This document shows positions 1-5,738 of a stretch of 6,210 nucleotides of DNA, piece by piece. The stretch comes from an uncultured Paracoccaceae bacterium (lineage in GTDB: Bacteria > Pseudomonadota > Alphaproteobacteria > Rhodobacterales > Rhodobacteraceae). The notes beneath the pieces are model-generated. The model ran no database searches. It was not told where the DNA came from and saw only the letters and a list, made by a program, of their open reading frames with translations. A program made the translations under genes and the position numbers. The stretch lies in the NCBI GenBank assembly GCA_913054485.1, contig CAJXHQ010000198.1, positions 1 through 6,210 of the forward strand. The letters are read 5' to 3'. Each line of letters starts with the position of its first letter. The stretch's first letter is position 1.

Positions 1-568
1 GGAAGGAACACTCGCCGTCCAGCATGATCACCAGCGTTTCAGCACTGTCTGGCCAGCCCTGCTCGCGCAATTGCCGCCCGGTGGTGATGGTAACCGCCTC
101 GCCGATCTCATTCAGCGGGATGGCATGGGCCGCGGTCAGCGCCTGGATCGAGGTGATGCCGGGAACCACGGAAACCTGAATATCCGTCAGGCGCGAGGCG
201 ATGCGCATGGTGCTGTCATAGAGCGACGGGTCGCCCCAAACCAGGAACCCTGCCTTGCCGCCCGCCGGTAGATTGGCTTCCAGTGTTTCGGTCCAGATCC
301 GGGCAATCGCATCGTGCCAATGGTCGACCCGTTCCTTGTAGTCCTGAATGGCCGGGTCGCGCACGGGCAGGGCAAATTCGACGATCTTCGGTCCCGGCGC
401 GCGCAGCAGCTGGGTGCAGATCTCCTGCCGCAACCCGGCGAGATCATCCTTCCCGGCGCCCTTGTTGGGGATCAGGATCAGATCGCAGGCATTCAGCGCC
501 TCCACCGCCTGCAGCGTCAGGTGCTGCGGGTTGCCGGTGCCGATGCCGATCAGGGAGAGTTCGATCAT
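1..568 (-). CDS. cobF: CobF, precorrin-6A synthase (deacetylating), 3' end cut by window
   Basis: Soluble SAM-dependent methyltransferase that converts precorrin-5 to precorrin-6A by methylating C1 and releasing the C20-derived two-carbon unit as acetate. The 189 codons visible read MIELSLIGIGTGNPQHLTLQ at the N terminus, the tetrapyrrole-methylase glycine-rich loop (about residues 7-14). They continue with NKGAGKDDLAGLR (35-47), Y..RVDHWHDAIA near 77-89, LVWGDPSLYDSTMRI (109-123), VVPGITSIQ (134-142) and TTGRQLRE (162-169), ending in VIMLDGECSF. These are CobF-specific signatures rather than those of CobM or CobA. From recall the family is about 250-260 residues, so roughly 65-70 residues lie off the left edge. 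The ATG at 568 is preceded by GGAAAGG (578-584) with 9 nt spacing. The gene is separated from cobA by an oppositely oriented globin, so it needs its own promoter. The identification is firm; only the 3' end is unknown. Confidence 0.95.
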   Translation of the reverse strand, partial: MIELSLIGIGTGNPQHLTLQAVEALNACDLILIPNKGAGKDDLAGLRQEICTQLLRAPGPKIVEFALPVRDPAIQDYKERVDHWHDAIARIWTETLEANLPAGGKAGFLVWGDPSLYDSTMRIASRLTDIQVSVVPGITSIQALTAAHAIPLNEIGEAVTITTGRQLREQGWPDSAETLVIMLDGECSF

Positions 569-663
569 GTGCCGGGGCCTTTCCGAATTGGTTCGCTCCC
601 TTCTGGAGGCAGGCAAAGCGCGCTGCAAGGGCTGCGCGCTAGGTCTCATGGGCTGCGCAGGCC

Positions 664-669
664 TGTCAA
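664..669 (-). promoter_or_regulatory. Candidate -35 box for cobF
   Basis: On the minus strand the bases read TTGACA, a perfect sigma-70-type -35 hexamer, about 100 nt upstream of the cobF ATG. The expected -10 position (around 640-647) has no good TATAAT match on that strand, so this is half a promoter at best. It is listed because cobF, cut off from cobA by the globin, must be transcribed from within 569-811 or from further upstream through the globin gene. Confidence 0.25.
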
Positions 670-735
670 TCACACCTGCACGCCATTTCCGGCCCGGATG
701 CGACGCTTTACCCCGGATGGATTTGCGCCCCACTT

Positions 736-764
736 TCGACGGGTTTCCCTTTTTGTGCTATACT
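736..764 (+). promoter_or_regulatory. Sigma-70-type promoter for the globin gene
   Basis: An extended -10 element, TGCTATACT, covers 756-764 (hexamer TATACT at 759-764). A -35-like TCGACG lies at 736-741 (four of six bases match TTGACA) with an exact 17-nt spacer. It sits about 48 nt before the globin ATG, giving a short leader of roughly 40 nt. This AT-richer patch stands out in a GC-rich intergenic region. No FNR-type TTGAT-N4-ATCAA site was seen beside it. This is a motif reading only; no start site is mapped. Confidence 0.6.
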
Positions 765-799
765 CATGGCCTTTCCAAAGACGGAGGACGCGCGCATCG

Positions 800-805
800 A
801 AGGAG
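800..805 (+). promoter_or_regulatory. Shine-Dalgarno site that fixes the globin start
   Basis: AAGGAG lies 6 nt before the ATG at 812. The same reading frame is open far upstream (from an ATG at 314, across cobF antisense and the promoter), so this site and the promoter at 736-764 are what choose 812 as the start. The 140-residue length from 812 also matches a complete globin fold. Confidence 0.8.
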
Positions 806-811
806 AAAGAT

Positions 812-1234
812 ATGGGATTTTCCGACCAGGACCTGAAACAGCTGGAAGACAGCTTTGAGAAACTAAGAACCGGCATCGCCAAACATCCGGAAGACTTCTA
901 CGAGGCATTGTTTGCCCATGCGCCGCAGCTCAAGGTGCTGTTCCGCGAGGATCTGTCCGGGCAGGGCATGAAGTTCATGACCACTCTGGGGGTCGTGCTG
1001 GCCCGGCTCAGGGATGAAGACGCGGTGGACACGCAGTTCCGCGAACTGGGCGCGAAACACGCCTCGCTCGGCGTGCACGCGGCGCATTTTGCCCCCATGG
1101 AAGAAGCGCTGATCGAGACTATCGCCACGGAACTGGGCGATGAAGCAACGCCAGAGCTGCTGGCGCTCTGGCGCCGTGCCTTCGAGGCGATCTCGGACCG
1201 GATGATCAGCCGCGGCGGCATTCCGGGCGAATAA
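812..1234 (+). CDS. Single-domain bacterial haemoglobin (globin)
   Basis: A 140-residue haem globin with no reductase domain. It begins MGFSDQDLKQLEDSFEKLR. By hand alignment to Hmp, Vgb and myoglobin, FYEALFAHAPQLKVLF (29-44) gives a B10 tyrosine (Y30) and the CD1 phenylalanine (F44). QGMKFMTTLGVVL (51-63) aligns with the myoglobin E helix so that Q51 is the distal E7 residue. LGAKHASLGV (79-88) supplies the proximal F8 histidine H83. Tyr B10 with Gln E7 is the flavohaemoglobin/Vitreoscilla-type distal pocket, which binds O2 tightly and can react with NO. The length fits the 2/2- or 3/3-globin range, and the B-to-F spacing favours the 3/3 type. The gene is divergent from cobF and convergent with cobA. 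Its exact role (O2 carrier, NO dioxygenase partner or sensor) cannot be read from sequence. Fold identification is firm; function is inferred. Confidence 0.9.
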   Translation: MGFSDQDLKQLEDSFEKLRTGIAKHPEDFYEALFAHAPQLKVLFREDLSGQGMKFMTTLGVVLARLRDEDAVDTQFRELGAKHASLGVHAAHFAPMEEALIETIATELGDEATPELLALWRRAFEAISDRMISRGGIPGE

Positions 1235-1250
1235 GCCCCGCCAGGACCAC

Positions 1251-1973
1251 TTATTCAGGCTCTGCCAGAGGGCCATAGAGGATCAGCACCGGGGCCGTGG
1301 TCTCTATCGCTGGCAGCAGCTTTGGCAACTCGCCCACCGTGTGGCGGGCAAGGGTCTGACCGGGGGTAGAGACACCGGTGGCCAGCAGGGCCGGGGTTTC
1401 CGGCGGCAGGCCGTTTTCCATCAGCAGCCCGGCAAGCCCCGCGAAGGTGCGTTTGCCCATATAGACCACAGTGGTGGCGGTGGCATCTGCCAGCGCGGCC
1501 ATGTTCAGATCCTCGGGCAGCCCGCCGGTCACATCGTGGCCGGTGATATACTGCAGCCGCCGCGCGGTCAGACGCCGGGTCAGAGGAATGCCCGCGGCAG
1601 CTGCGGCGGCGGAAGCGGCGGTGACGCCGGGAATGACCTCATATCCGATGCCTTCGGCACGCAGGGCGGTGATCTCCTCCTCCAGCCGTCCGAAGACGCC
1701 GGAATCGCCAGATTTCAGCCGCACCACTTTCTGGCCGCTCTTGGCGTAATCCACCAGAAGGCGGCTTACGTGGTCCTGCTTGGGCGAGGGGCGCCCCGCC
1801 CGTTTGCCGACGCCTACAAGGTCTGCGTCCTCTCGGGCGCAGCCGAGGATCGGGCCGGAGGACAGATCATCAAACAGCACCGCATCCGCCGCCTCCAGCC
1901 GTTTGACGGCTTTCACGGTCAGCAGCTCCGGATCGCCGGGGCCGGAGGACACGAAGGAGACAAAGCCGCTCAT
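1251..1973 (-). CDS. cobA: CobA, uroporphyrinogen-III C-methyltransferase (SUMT)
   Basis: Methylates uroporphyrinogen III at C2 and C7 with two SAM molecules to give precorrin-2, the branch point to corrins and sirohaem. The 240-residue protein is the stand-alone form without the CysG dehydrogenase/ferrochelatase module. Signatures are SSGPGDPELLTVKAVKRL (9-26), VGVGKRAG (53-60), VVRLKSGDSGVFGRLEEE (83-100), PGVTAASAAAAAAGIPLT (115-132), TGHDV (144-148) and YMGKR (171-175). The family's usual RLKGGDP-[FY]-VFGRGGEE stretch is altered here to SGDSG and LEEE, and the YDRLV-type motif reads FDDLS (34-38), so this belongs to a divergent SUMT subgroup. The ATG at 1973 overlaps the cobB stop by 4 nt (ATGA), and GGAGAG stands 5 nt upstream inside cobB, indicating coupled translation. 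A separate SUMT elsewhere in the genome for sirohaem is possible. Confidence 0.9.
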   Translation of the reverse strand: MSGFVSFVSSGPGDPELLTVKAVKRLEAADAVLFDDLSSGPILGCAREDADLVGVGKRAGRPSPKQDHVSRLLVDYAKSGQKVVRLKSGDSGVFGRLEEEITALRAEGIGYEVIPGVTAASAAAAAAGIPLTRRLTARRLQYITGHDVTGGLPEDLNMAALADATATTVVYMGKRTFAGLAGLLMENGLPPETPALLATGVSTPGQTLARHTVGELPKLLPAIETTAPVLILYGPLAEPE

Positions 1974-3286
1974 TGCGTCTCTCCGGTGATCAGGTGGAAG
2001 AAGGTGCCGGTGACATGACCCTTGATGGAGCCGGTCTCGGGCACCGGGTTGCCATCGGCATCCATGACGCGGGCCAAGGGCGCGTCCGGTTCGTCCAGGA
2101 TGGTGGAATAGTGGAACTCATGCCCGCGCAAGGCGCTGCCGGCATCAAATCCGGGCATGGAGGCGCCCAGAACCGCGCGGCGGTAGCCGAGGTGGAACTT
2201 GCGCTTCTCGTAGGATGTCACAAGCCCCAGCAGCCCGGCCATCTGGTGGCGGTTGCCCTGCTTGTCGATCAGCGCTTCGCCAAGGGCCATGTAGCCGCCG
2301 CATTCGCCGTGCACCGGTTTGGTCTCGGCATGTTTGCGCAGGCCCGCGCGGTAGGTTTCCGCCGCTGCCAGCGTGCCGCCATGCAGCTCAGGATAGCCGC
2401 CGGGCAGCCAGACCAGATCGGCGTCTGCTGCCGGGGCTTCATCGGCAAGCGGCGAGAAGGGCAGGATTTCCGCGCCCGCCGCGCGCCAGCCTGTCAGCAG
2501 ATGCGGATAGGTGAAGGAGAACGCCGCATCGCGTGCCAGCGCGATGCGCTGGGCAGGCGGTTTCGGCAGCGCTTGCGGTGCCGGGGCCGGTCCGGAAAGG
2601 GCGGCTGCCTTGATGGCCTCCAAGTCCACGTTTTCACGCAGGAAGGCGGCGTAGCCTGCAATGGCGGCCTCCAGGTCGGGGTGCTCCACCGCCTGAATGA
2701 GGCCCAGGTGGCGTTCCGGGAGCGCCAGATCACCGCGCCGGGGCAGCGAGCCCAGCACTTTGACGCCCGCACGTTCCATGCCCAGCCGGGTGAGGCGTTC
2801 GTGGCGCGGGCTGGCAACGCGGTTGAGGATCACACCTGCAAAGGGCACCTCGGGATCATAGTTCTTGAAGCCAAGCGCTGTGGCGGCCGCAGATTGCGCC
2901 TGTCCGCCCACATCAACCACCAGAATGACCGGCCAGCCCATGCGCTTGGCGGTTTCGGCGCTGGAGCCAAAGCCGCTTTGGCCGCGGGTGGCCACGCCGT
3001 CATAAAGCCCCATGGAGCCTTCGCCGATGCAGATCTCAGCGCCCTGCGCCTGTGCGGTGACCGCGTCCAGAAGATGTGCGTCCATCGCCCAGGTATCAAG
3101 GTTGAAAGAGGCGCGTTTCGCGGCTGCCAGATGGAAGGCAGGGTCGATGTAATCCGGGCCGCTCTTGTAAGGCTGCACGGTGAGGCCATCTTCGGCCAGG
3201 GCGCGCAGGAGGCCCAGCATCACGGTGGTCTTGCCGGTGCCGGAAGCGGGGGCCGAGATCATCAGGCCGGGGGCAATTTTGGTCAT
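1970..3286 (-). CDS. cobB: CobB, hydrogenobyrinic acid a,c-diamide synthase
   Basis: ATP- and glutamine-dependent amidotransferase that amidates the a and c side chains of hydrogenobyrinic acid. The 438-residue protein has two domains. The N-terminal dethiobiotin-synthetase-like ATPase shows the P-loop SAPASGTGKTT (11-21), PYKSGPDYIDPAFH (39-52), GEGSMGLYDG (88-97) and VVDVGGQAQS (123-132). The C-terminal class I glutaminase shows LPGGYPELHGG (294-304), the nucleophile C329 in HGECGGYMALG (326-336), RKFHLGYR (362-369), GHEFHYS (388-394) and a late histidine in TGTFFHL (426-432). Both catalytic halves look intact. I chose the ATG at 3286 over one at 3295 because AGAAGG at 3296-3301 touches the 3295 ATG but sits 9 nt before 3286. 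The next gene, cobA, overlaps its stop. Upstream lies the palindrome-rich gap after cobM. Confidence 0.95.
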   Translation of the reverse strand: MTKIAPGLMISAPASGTGKTTVMLGLLRALAEDGLTVQPYKSGPDYIDPAFHLAAAKRASFNLDTWAMDAHLLDAVTAQAQGAEICIGEGSMGLYDGVATRGQSGFGSSAETAKRMGWPVILVVDVGGQAQSAAATALGFKNYDPEVPFAGVILNRVASPRHERLTRLGMERAGVKVLGSLPRRGDLALPERHLGLIQAVEHPDLEAAIAGYAAFLRENVDLEAIKAAALSGPAPAPQALPKPPAQRIALARDAAFSFTYPHLLTGWRAAGAEILPFSPLADEAPAADADLVWLPGGYPELHGGTLAAAETYRAGLRKHAETKPVHGECGGYMALGEALIDKQGNRHQMAGLLGLVTSYEKRKFHLGYRRAVLGASMPGFDAGSALRGHEFHYSTILDEPDAPLARVMDADGNPVPETGSIKGHVTGTFFHLITGETQ

Positions 3287-3295
3287 ATCGGTCAT

Positions 3296-3301
3296 CCTTC
3301 T
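3296..3301 (-). promoter_or_regulatory. Shine-Dalgarno site of cobB
   Basis: AGAAGG on the minus strand lies immediately 5' of an in-frame ATG at 3295 (zero spacing, unusable) and 9 nt before the ATG at 3286. It therefore argues for the shorter protein starting MTKIAPG. It abuts the base of the hairpin at 3302-3325. Confidence 0.7.
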
Positions 3302-3325
3302 GCCTGGGCCGCTTGAGGCCCAGGC
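3302..3325 (-). repeat. Perfect 9-bp hairpin directly before the cobB ribosome site
   Basis: GCCTGGGCC (3302-3310) and GGCCCAGGC (3317-3325) are perfect inverted repeats around a 6-nt loop. In the cobM-cobB transcript the stem ends exactly where the cobB AGAAGG begins. It is not followed by a T/U run on either strand, so it is not a classical intrinsic terminator. Its last three bases (3323-3325) are shared with the larger palindrome, so the two folds compete there. Confidence 0.75.
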
Positions 3326-3382
3326 CGCACCCGCCCGCCCCCCAGGCGGGTGCGTTCGCACCCCCCTCGGGCGGGCGCGGCC
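3323..3382. repeat. Nested imperfect palindrome (REP-like element?) between cobM and cobB
   Basis: The outer arms 3323-3337 and 3368-3382 pair at 14 of 15 positions (one A/C mismatch at 3329/3376). The inner arms 3344-3354 and 3357-3367 pair at 10 of 11 positions around TT. Only a run of six C (3338-3343) is left unpaired. A second, mutually exclusive fold pairs CGCACCCGCC (3326-3335) perfectly with GGCGGGTGCG (3345-3354). The block fills most of the only sizeable gap in the minus-strand operon. It looks like a repeated intergenic palindrome of the REP/BIME kind or an RNA processing/stabilising element. Neither can be told from one copy; no second copy exists in this window. Confidence 0.7.
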
Positions 3383-3397
3383 TTACTGTACTGCACC

Positions 3398-4192
3398 TTA
3401 GTCATCGCCGTGGCTCCAGCTGGACCAGGGGCTGTCCGCCGTCTGTGGGCGGTAGCGGCGGTCGTAATCCTTGGAGTAGAGGCAGCTTTCGTCGAACCCC
3501 TCGCCCTTCAGCACCGGCCCCACCAGGATCAGCGCGGTGCGCGAGATGCTTTCGTCCAGCGCGTCCTTCAAGGTCTCCAGCGTGGCGCGGATGATGCGCT
3601 CGTCCGGCCAGCTGGCGCGGTAGACCACCGCCACCGGGCAATCCGCGCCGTAATGGGGCGTGAGGTCCGCGATCACGTTGTCCAGATTGCCGATCGACAG
3701 ATGGATCGCCAGCGTGGTGCCGGTCTTGGCGAAATTCGCCAGAGACTCCCCTTCGGGCATCGACGACGCCCGCCCCGGCGTGCGGGTCAGCACAACCGAC
3801 TGGCCGAGGCCCGGCAGGGTAAGTTCTGTCCCCAGCGAGGCGGCAGCAGCAGCAAAAGACGGCACGCCCGGCGTGACGCTGACGGGGATGTCTTCTGCTT
3901 TCAGACGGCGGATCTGCTCGCCCATGGCGGACCAGACCGACAGGTCGCCTGAGTGCAGCCGGGCCACGTCCTGGCCTTTTGCGTGCGCGGCTTTGATCTC
4001 ACCGACGATGTCATCCAGCGACATAGCGGCGGTGTTCACCACCCGCGCGTCTTCGGGGCAGTGCTCCAGCAGCGCGTCAGGCACCAGCGAGCCCGCATAG
4101 AGGCAGACAGGGCAGGCGGCGATCAGGGCGCGGCCACGCAGGGGGATCAGATCGGAAGAGCCGGGGCCGGCGCCGATGAAGTGAACGGTCAT
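3398..4192 (-). CDS. cobM: CobM, precorrin-4 C11-methyltransferase
   Basis: SAM-dependent methyltransferase that turns precorrin-4 into precorrin-5, the substrate of CobF. The 264-residue protein has a complete set of CobM/CbiF signatures: [12 protein letters not shown] (5-16), CLYAGSLVP (30-38), [11 protein letters not shown] (53-63), [20 protein letters not shown] (75-94), [16 protein letters not shown] (106-121), [14 protein letters not shown] (133-146), [12 protein letters not shown] (160-171) and [14 protein letters not shown] (185-198). The ATG at 4192 overlaps the cobE stop by 4 nt (ATGA) and has GAAAGGA 7 nt upstream. The last roughly 25 residues, rich in Tyr, Arg, Ser and Trp, extend past the conserved core and are of no known role. 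It is followed by a 111-bp gap before cobB, the only break in an otherwise tightly packed gene string. Confidence 0.95.
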   Translation of the reverse strand: MTVHFIGAGPGSSDLIPLRGRALIAACPVCLYAGSLVPDALLEHCPEDARVVNTAAMSLDDIVGEIKAAHAKGQDVARLHSGDLSVWSAMGEQIRRLKAEDIPVSVTPGVPSFAAAAASLGTELTLPGLGQSVVLTRTPGRASSMPEGESLANFAKTGTTLAIHLSIGNLDNVIADLTPHYGADCPVAVVYRASWPDERIIRATLETLKDALDESISRTALILVGPVLKGEGFDESCLYSKDYDRRYRPQTADSPWSSWSHGDD

Positions 4193-4554
4193 GATGCAGT
4201 CCTTTCGGCAATCGCCGCCGTGGCGAGGCCATTTGTCGTTTTAACCCGGGGGCATATCAGCCGTGCACCTGTCCCGCCAGCCGCCAGAGCGGCCGCCTCG
4301 GCCACTGAACCAGTGCCGAAACGCGCTTTGATGCGGGGGGAGCAAGTGAGGGTGGGTATGCCCGAAATATCATCTTCTTCCAGCTTCAGAACCGGAATGC
4401 TCAGTGTCTCGGCCAGGGCCTTGATCTGCGGCTTTTCGGCCTTTGCAGTGAGCGTCGCCAGCGCATCGGGGCGCGGGCAGCCGGCCAGCTCAAGCGCTTG
4501 CTGCAAATCCGCCAGCGTGGCCGCAGCGCGCAGTCCGATGCCTGCGATCTTCAT
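4189..4554 (-). CDS. cobE: CobE, CbiG C-terminal-like cobalamin biosynthesis protein
   Basis: A 121-residue protein matching the CobE/CbiG-C fold. It starts [20 protein letters not shown], the glycine-arginine N-terminal motif of the family. It continues with [15 protein letters not shown] (35-49), [12 protein letters not shown] (54-65), [20 protein letters not shown] (71-90) and ARLICPRVK (97-105), covering the short [12 protein letters not shown] signature. In the anaerobic pathway the fused CbiG opens the lactone ring; the aerobic enzymes do not need that step, and the role of free-standing CobE is not settled. It starts at 4554 because the TGA of cobL overlaps its ATG by one base (TGATG), with GGAG 9 nt upstream; a longer in-frame start at 4569 would lie inside cobL. 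It is tightly coupled between cobL and cobM. Confidence 0.88.
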   Translation of the reverse strand: MKIAGIGLRAAATLADLQQALELAGCPRPDALATLTAKAEKPQIKALAETLSIPVLKLEEDDISGIPTLTCSPRIKARFGTGSVAEAAALAAGGTGARLICPRVKTTNGLATAAIAERTAS

Positions 4555-5738
4555 CACGTGACGCTCCACTGGATGACGGGCCGCGCACGCTCCCAGCCAC
4601 GCATGGAGCCGAGCGGGGAGACCTCGGCGATCTCAACCTTCATCAGCTGGCCGCCGCGCCGGGAATGGGCGTTCATCAGCAGGGTCTCGGTCTCCAGCGT
4701 CACACCATTGGCCACCAGCCGCGTGCCCTCGGGGAGGATGTCCCACAGGTGGTCCAGCAATGCCTGCGAGCCGCCGCCGCCGATGAAGACTGCCGCGGGC
4801 AGCTCGAAGCCGTCGAGCACTGCGGGGGCCTTTCCATGAACGGGTTTCATCCGGTGCGAGAGGCCGAATTTTGCGGCATTGGCGCGGATGTTTTTCAGCC
4901 GGCCTTCGCGGGGTTCAAAGGTAATCGCACGCGCGCCACACGCCGCAAGGCACCATTCGACGGAAATGAATCCGGAGCCGCCGCCGATGTCCCACAGCAG
5001 CTCGCCGGGACGCGGCGCCAGCGCCGAGAGGGTCAGCGCGCGCACCGGGCGTTTGGTGATCTGGCCGTCATTGTCGAAGGTCTCATCCGGCAAGCCCGAG
5101 GCCTGCGGCAAGCCGGACTGGCCTGCAACGGAGATGGCGGCTGCGACCGGAGCTCGCACCTCCCGAAGGGTGAAGTTCTCTGTGGCGGCTCGGCGGACCA
5201 ACTCGCGCGGGCCGCCGAGGCATTCCAGCACGGTCAGTGCCGATGCTCCGAAGCCTTGTGCCGTCAGCCACTCCGCCAGCTCACCCGCGGCAGCGCCGTC
5301 GCGCAGGGTACAGAGGAGACGCTGGCCGGGGTGCAAGAGCGGCATCATCTGCTCGTATGGTGCGGCATGCAGGCCGAGGCAGAGGGTTTCCTCCAGTTTC
5401 CAGCCCATGCGGCTGGCGGCCAGTGCAAAGACTGACGGCACCGGGTGAGAGATCCACTCATCGGCGTTCAATTCGCGCATCAGCGCGCCGCCTGCGCCAA
5501 ACCAGAAGGGATCGCCCGAGGCCAGCACGGCGACCTTGCGGCCGTGCATCTCCAGCACCGGCGCGATGGAGAAGGGCACCGGCCAGGGGCGGCCCTTGGC
5601 TCCGGCCGCAGCCAGCTCCAGATGGCGCGGGCCGCCGAAGATGATTTCCGCGTCTTGCAATGCTTTGCGGCTTGCATCCGTCAGCCCGCCAAGGCCATCT
5701 TCGCCCAAACCGATGATCGAAAGCCAGGGATCAGACAT
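4554..5738 (-). CDS. cobL: CobL, precorrin-6Y C5,15-methyltransferase (decarboxylating)
   Basis: A two-domain enzyme that methylates C5 and C15 and decarboxylates the C12 acetate, forming precorrin-8 for CobH. The 394 residues contain a CbiE-like tetrapyrrole methylase with PWLSIIGLGEDGLGGL (4-19), GGPRHLEL (35-42), VLASGDPFWFGAGG (71-84), PVPSVFALAASRMGW (99-113), LGLHAAPYE (121-129) and CTLRDG (143-148). After the linker LPDETFDNDGQITKRPVRAL (216-235) comes a CbiT-like class I methyltransferase with LLWDIGGGSGFISVEW (247-262), FEPREGRLKNIRANAAKFGL (274-293) and VFIGGGGS (317-324). The SAM loop reads DIGGGSG where DIGAGSG is common, a mild change. Both domains look complete, in line with the fused CobL rather than separate CbiE and CbiT. 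The start at 5738 is preferred over 5747 and 5765 by the AGAAGAAGG spacing. It heads the visible minus-strand operon. Confidence 0.95.
   Translation of the reverse strand: MSDPWLSIIGLGEDGLGGLTDASRKALQDAEIIFGGPRHLELAAAGAKGRPWPVPFSIAPVLEMHGRKVAVLASGDPFWFGAGGALMRELNADEWISHPVPSVFALAASRMGWKLEETLCLGLHAAPYEQMMPLLHPGQRLLCTLRDGAAAGELAEWLTAQGFGASALTVLECLGGPRELVRRAATENFTLREVRAPVAAAISVAGQSGLPQASGLPDETFDNDGQITKRPVRALTLSALAPRPGELLWDIGGGSGFISVEWCLAACGARAITFEPREGRLKNIRANAAKFGLSHRMKPVHGKAPAVLDGFELPAAVFIGGGGSQALLDHLWDILPEGTRLVANGVTLETETLLMNAHSRRGGQLMKVEIAEVSPLGSMRGWERARPVIQWSVT
5726..5730 (+). promoter_or_regulatory. Shine-Dalgarno site of cobK, inside cobL
   Basis: AGGGA lies 6 nt before the cobK ATG at 5737 and is embedded in the first codons of cobL on the other strand. 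It supports a cobK start that overlaps the cobL start. Confidence 0.6.

Noticed and set aside
617..640. Hairpin AGCGCGC / GCGCGCT in the cobF-globin intergenic region
   Set aside because: A 7-bp GC stem with a 10-nt loop, no T run and no link to either start. Such GC repeats are easily found by chance at this base composition.
314..811. In-frame upstream extension of the globin to an ATG at 314
   Set aside because: It would run antisense through cobF and through the promoter and Shine-Dalgarno of the globin. The globin fold is complete from 812.
569..811. Cobalamin riboswitch upstream of cobF or the globin
   Set aside because: I looked for a GCCACTG-type B12 box and the surrounding helices on both strands and saw none. 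The other cob genes in the window have no leader long enough to hold one, except the cobM-cobB gap, which also lacks the box.
1225..1250. Bidirectional terminator between the globin and cobA
   Set aside because: Only a 4-bp GGGC/GCCC stem around the globin stop codon and no T-tract on either strand.
1973..3316. 447-codon open frame on the plus strand opposite cobB
   Set aside because: The translation is low-complexity and rich in Gly, Ala, Arg and His with no family motif, while the minus strand encodes an intact CobB. Long antisense frames are expected in GC-rich genes.
3287..3361. Longer CobB starting at 3361 or 3295
   Set aside because: The 3361 extension is translated from the palindrome block and adds residues not expected ahead of the P-loop. 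The 3295 ATG touches its Shine-Dalgarno.
5067..5110. Short direct repeat coding SGLP twice in the CobL linker
   Set aside because: Two four-residue copies in a flexible linker between the CbiE- and CbiT-like domains; too short to call a repeat element.
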